NCBI RefSeq assembly: GCF_000718785.1
Contig: NZ_JOCA01000004.1
Coordinates: forward strand, 186,001 to 250,000
Origin: Streptomyces sp. NRRL WC-3626
GTDB taxonomy: Bacteria > Actinomycetota > Actinomycetes > Streptomycetales > Streptomycetaceae
DNA: 64,000 nt
Reading direction: 5' to 3'
The notes below the pieces were generated by a model. The model saw only the letters and a list, made by a program, of their open reading frames with translations, was not told where the DNA came from and searched no databases. Made by a program: the position numbers and the translations under genes. Numbering within the stretch: position 1 is the first letter of the stretch; every line of letters starts with the position of its first letter. Shown one piece after another: positions 61,842-64,000 of the stretch.

Positions 61842-61911
61842 GAAGCCGTGATCGTCTTTGATATTCCGCGAATCCCGTGCCTACGGTCGTGACCGCTCGC
61901 CACCGCGGGCC

Positions 61912-62115
61912 CCGGCTGCCGCCACGCCGAATCCTGCCAGTGGCAGCACGGGAACAGTCGACGCGTCATGCGCCGTAGGCAGGAGCGGGGGACCCAAGGT
62001 AGGCGCCGGATCCGGGCAGTTGACGCCGGATACGGCTTGGGGTGAAGCCGCGTCCCGGGAGGGACGTGGCCGGGCAACTCAACCGGCCCGAACCCGACAG
62101 CTCACCTCGCAGGCG
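61912..62115 (+). ncRNA. ydaO-type c-di-AMP riboswitch in the rpfA leader
   Basis: The 411-bp leader before rpfA contains the family core: ACGCCGAATCCTGCC near the 5' end, GGCAGGAGCGGGGGACCCA at 61978-61996, CTTGGGGTGAAGCCGCG (62036-62052), and GGCCCGAACCCGACAGCTCACC near the 3' end. These are the conserved joins of the ydaO c-di-AMP aptamer. A CTCACC/GGTGAG pairing (62101-62122) just before the ribosome-binding site could act as the expression platform. c-di-AMP control of Streptomyces rpfA has been described. Ends are approximate; the fold was not computed. Confidence 0.88.
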
Positions 62116-62133
62116 TCGGTGAGGGGATCCTCC

Positions 62134-64000
<1,867 letters not shown>

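Overview
The window is a GC-rich actinobacterial chromosome segment, almost certainly Streptomyces. The signs are very high G+C, many GTG starts, an eno/rpf/mfd/mazG block, a galT-galE-galK operon, a peptidoglycan-associated c-di-AMP riboswitch in front of rpfA, Scy/FilP-like coiled-coil and SUKH/deaminase proteins, and a gene order that from memory matches the S. coelicolor core region from about SCO3157 down to eno (SCO3096). That synteny is recalled, not searched.

Layout. 1-5.8 kb: two tandem penicillin-binding proteins (the first cut by the window edge) and a protein O-mannosyltransferase on the minus strand, divergent from rsmI. 6-9.1 kb: zinc-ribbon protein, TatD nuclease, rsmA and ispE; the rpfB gene usually found between tatD and rsmA is absent. 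9.1-16.5 kb: Uma2-family protein, ABC-F ATPase, two duplicated membrane-anchored PQQ-type propeller proteins, and a response regulator lacking its phospho-acceptor Asp. 16.6-22.5 kb: a sodium:solute symporter divergent from galTEK, forming a galactose uptake and Leloir unit. 22.5-27 kb: regulators (LuxR, MarR, TetR), a trans-aconitate-type methyltransferase, and an acyl desaturase with its TetR repressor. 27.3-34.9 kb: ppc, pth, rplY, prs, glmU and tRNA-Gln.

34.9-43.3 kb is the accessory part. A low-GC HTH/LAGLIDADG-like gene abuts the tRNA. An orphan histidine kinase follows, then a toxin-immunity-type locus: a YwqJ-like deaminase with SUKH-3, divergent from a WHH nuclease-SUKH fusion and a long YrhB/Pro-rich/deaminase/SUKH-4 fusion. 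This locus is the strongest candidate for an under-described system.

43.7-64 kb: MacB-type ABC exporter, mfd, a secreted HNH lipoprotein next to an antitoxin-like small protein, an orphan HsdM/HsdS-like methylase with an altered catalytic motif, a membrane protein/Ser-Thr kinase/TPR pair, a SurA-like lipoprotein, mazG, a P450, two Rpf muralytic enzymes (the second with a c-di-AMP riboswitch leader) and the 5' part of enolase.

All calls come from reading the sequence and its translations. No database search was run.
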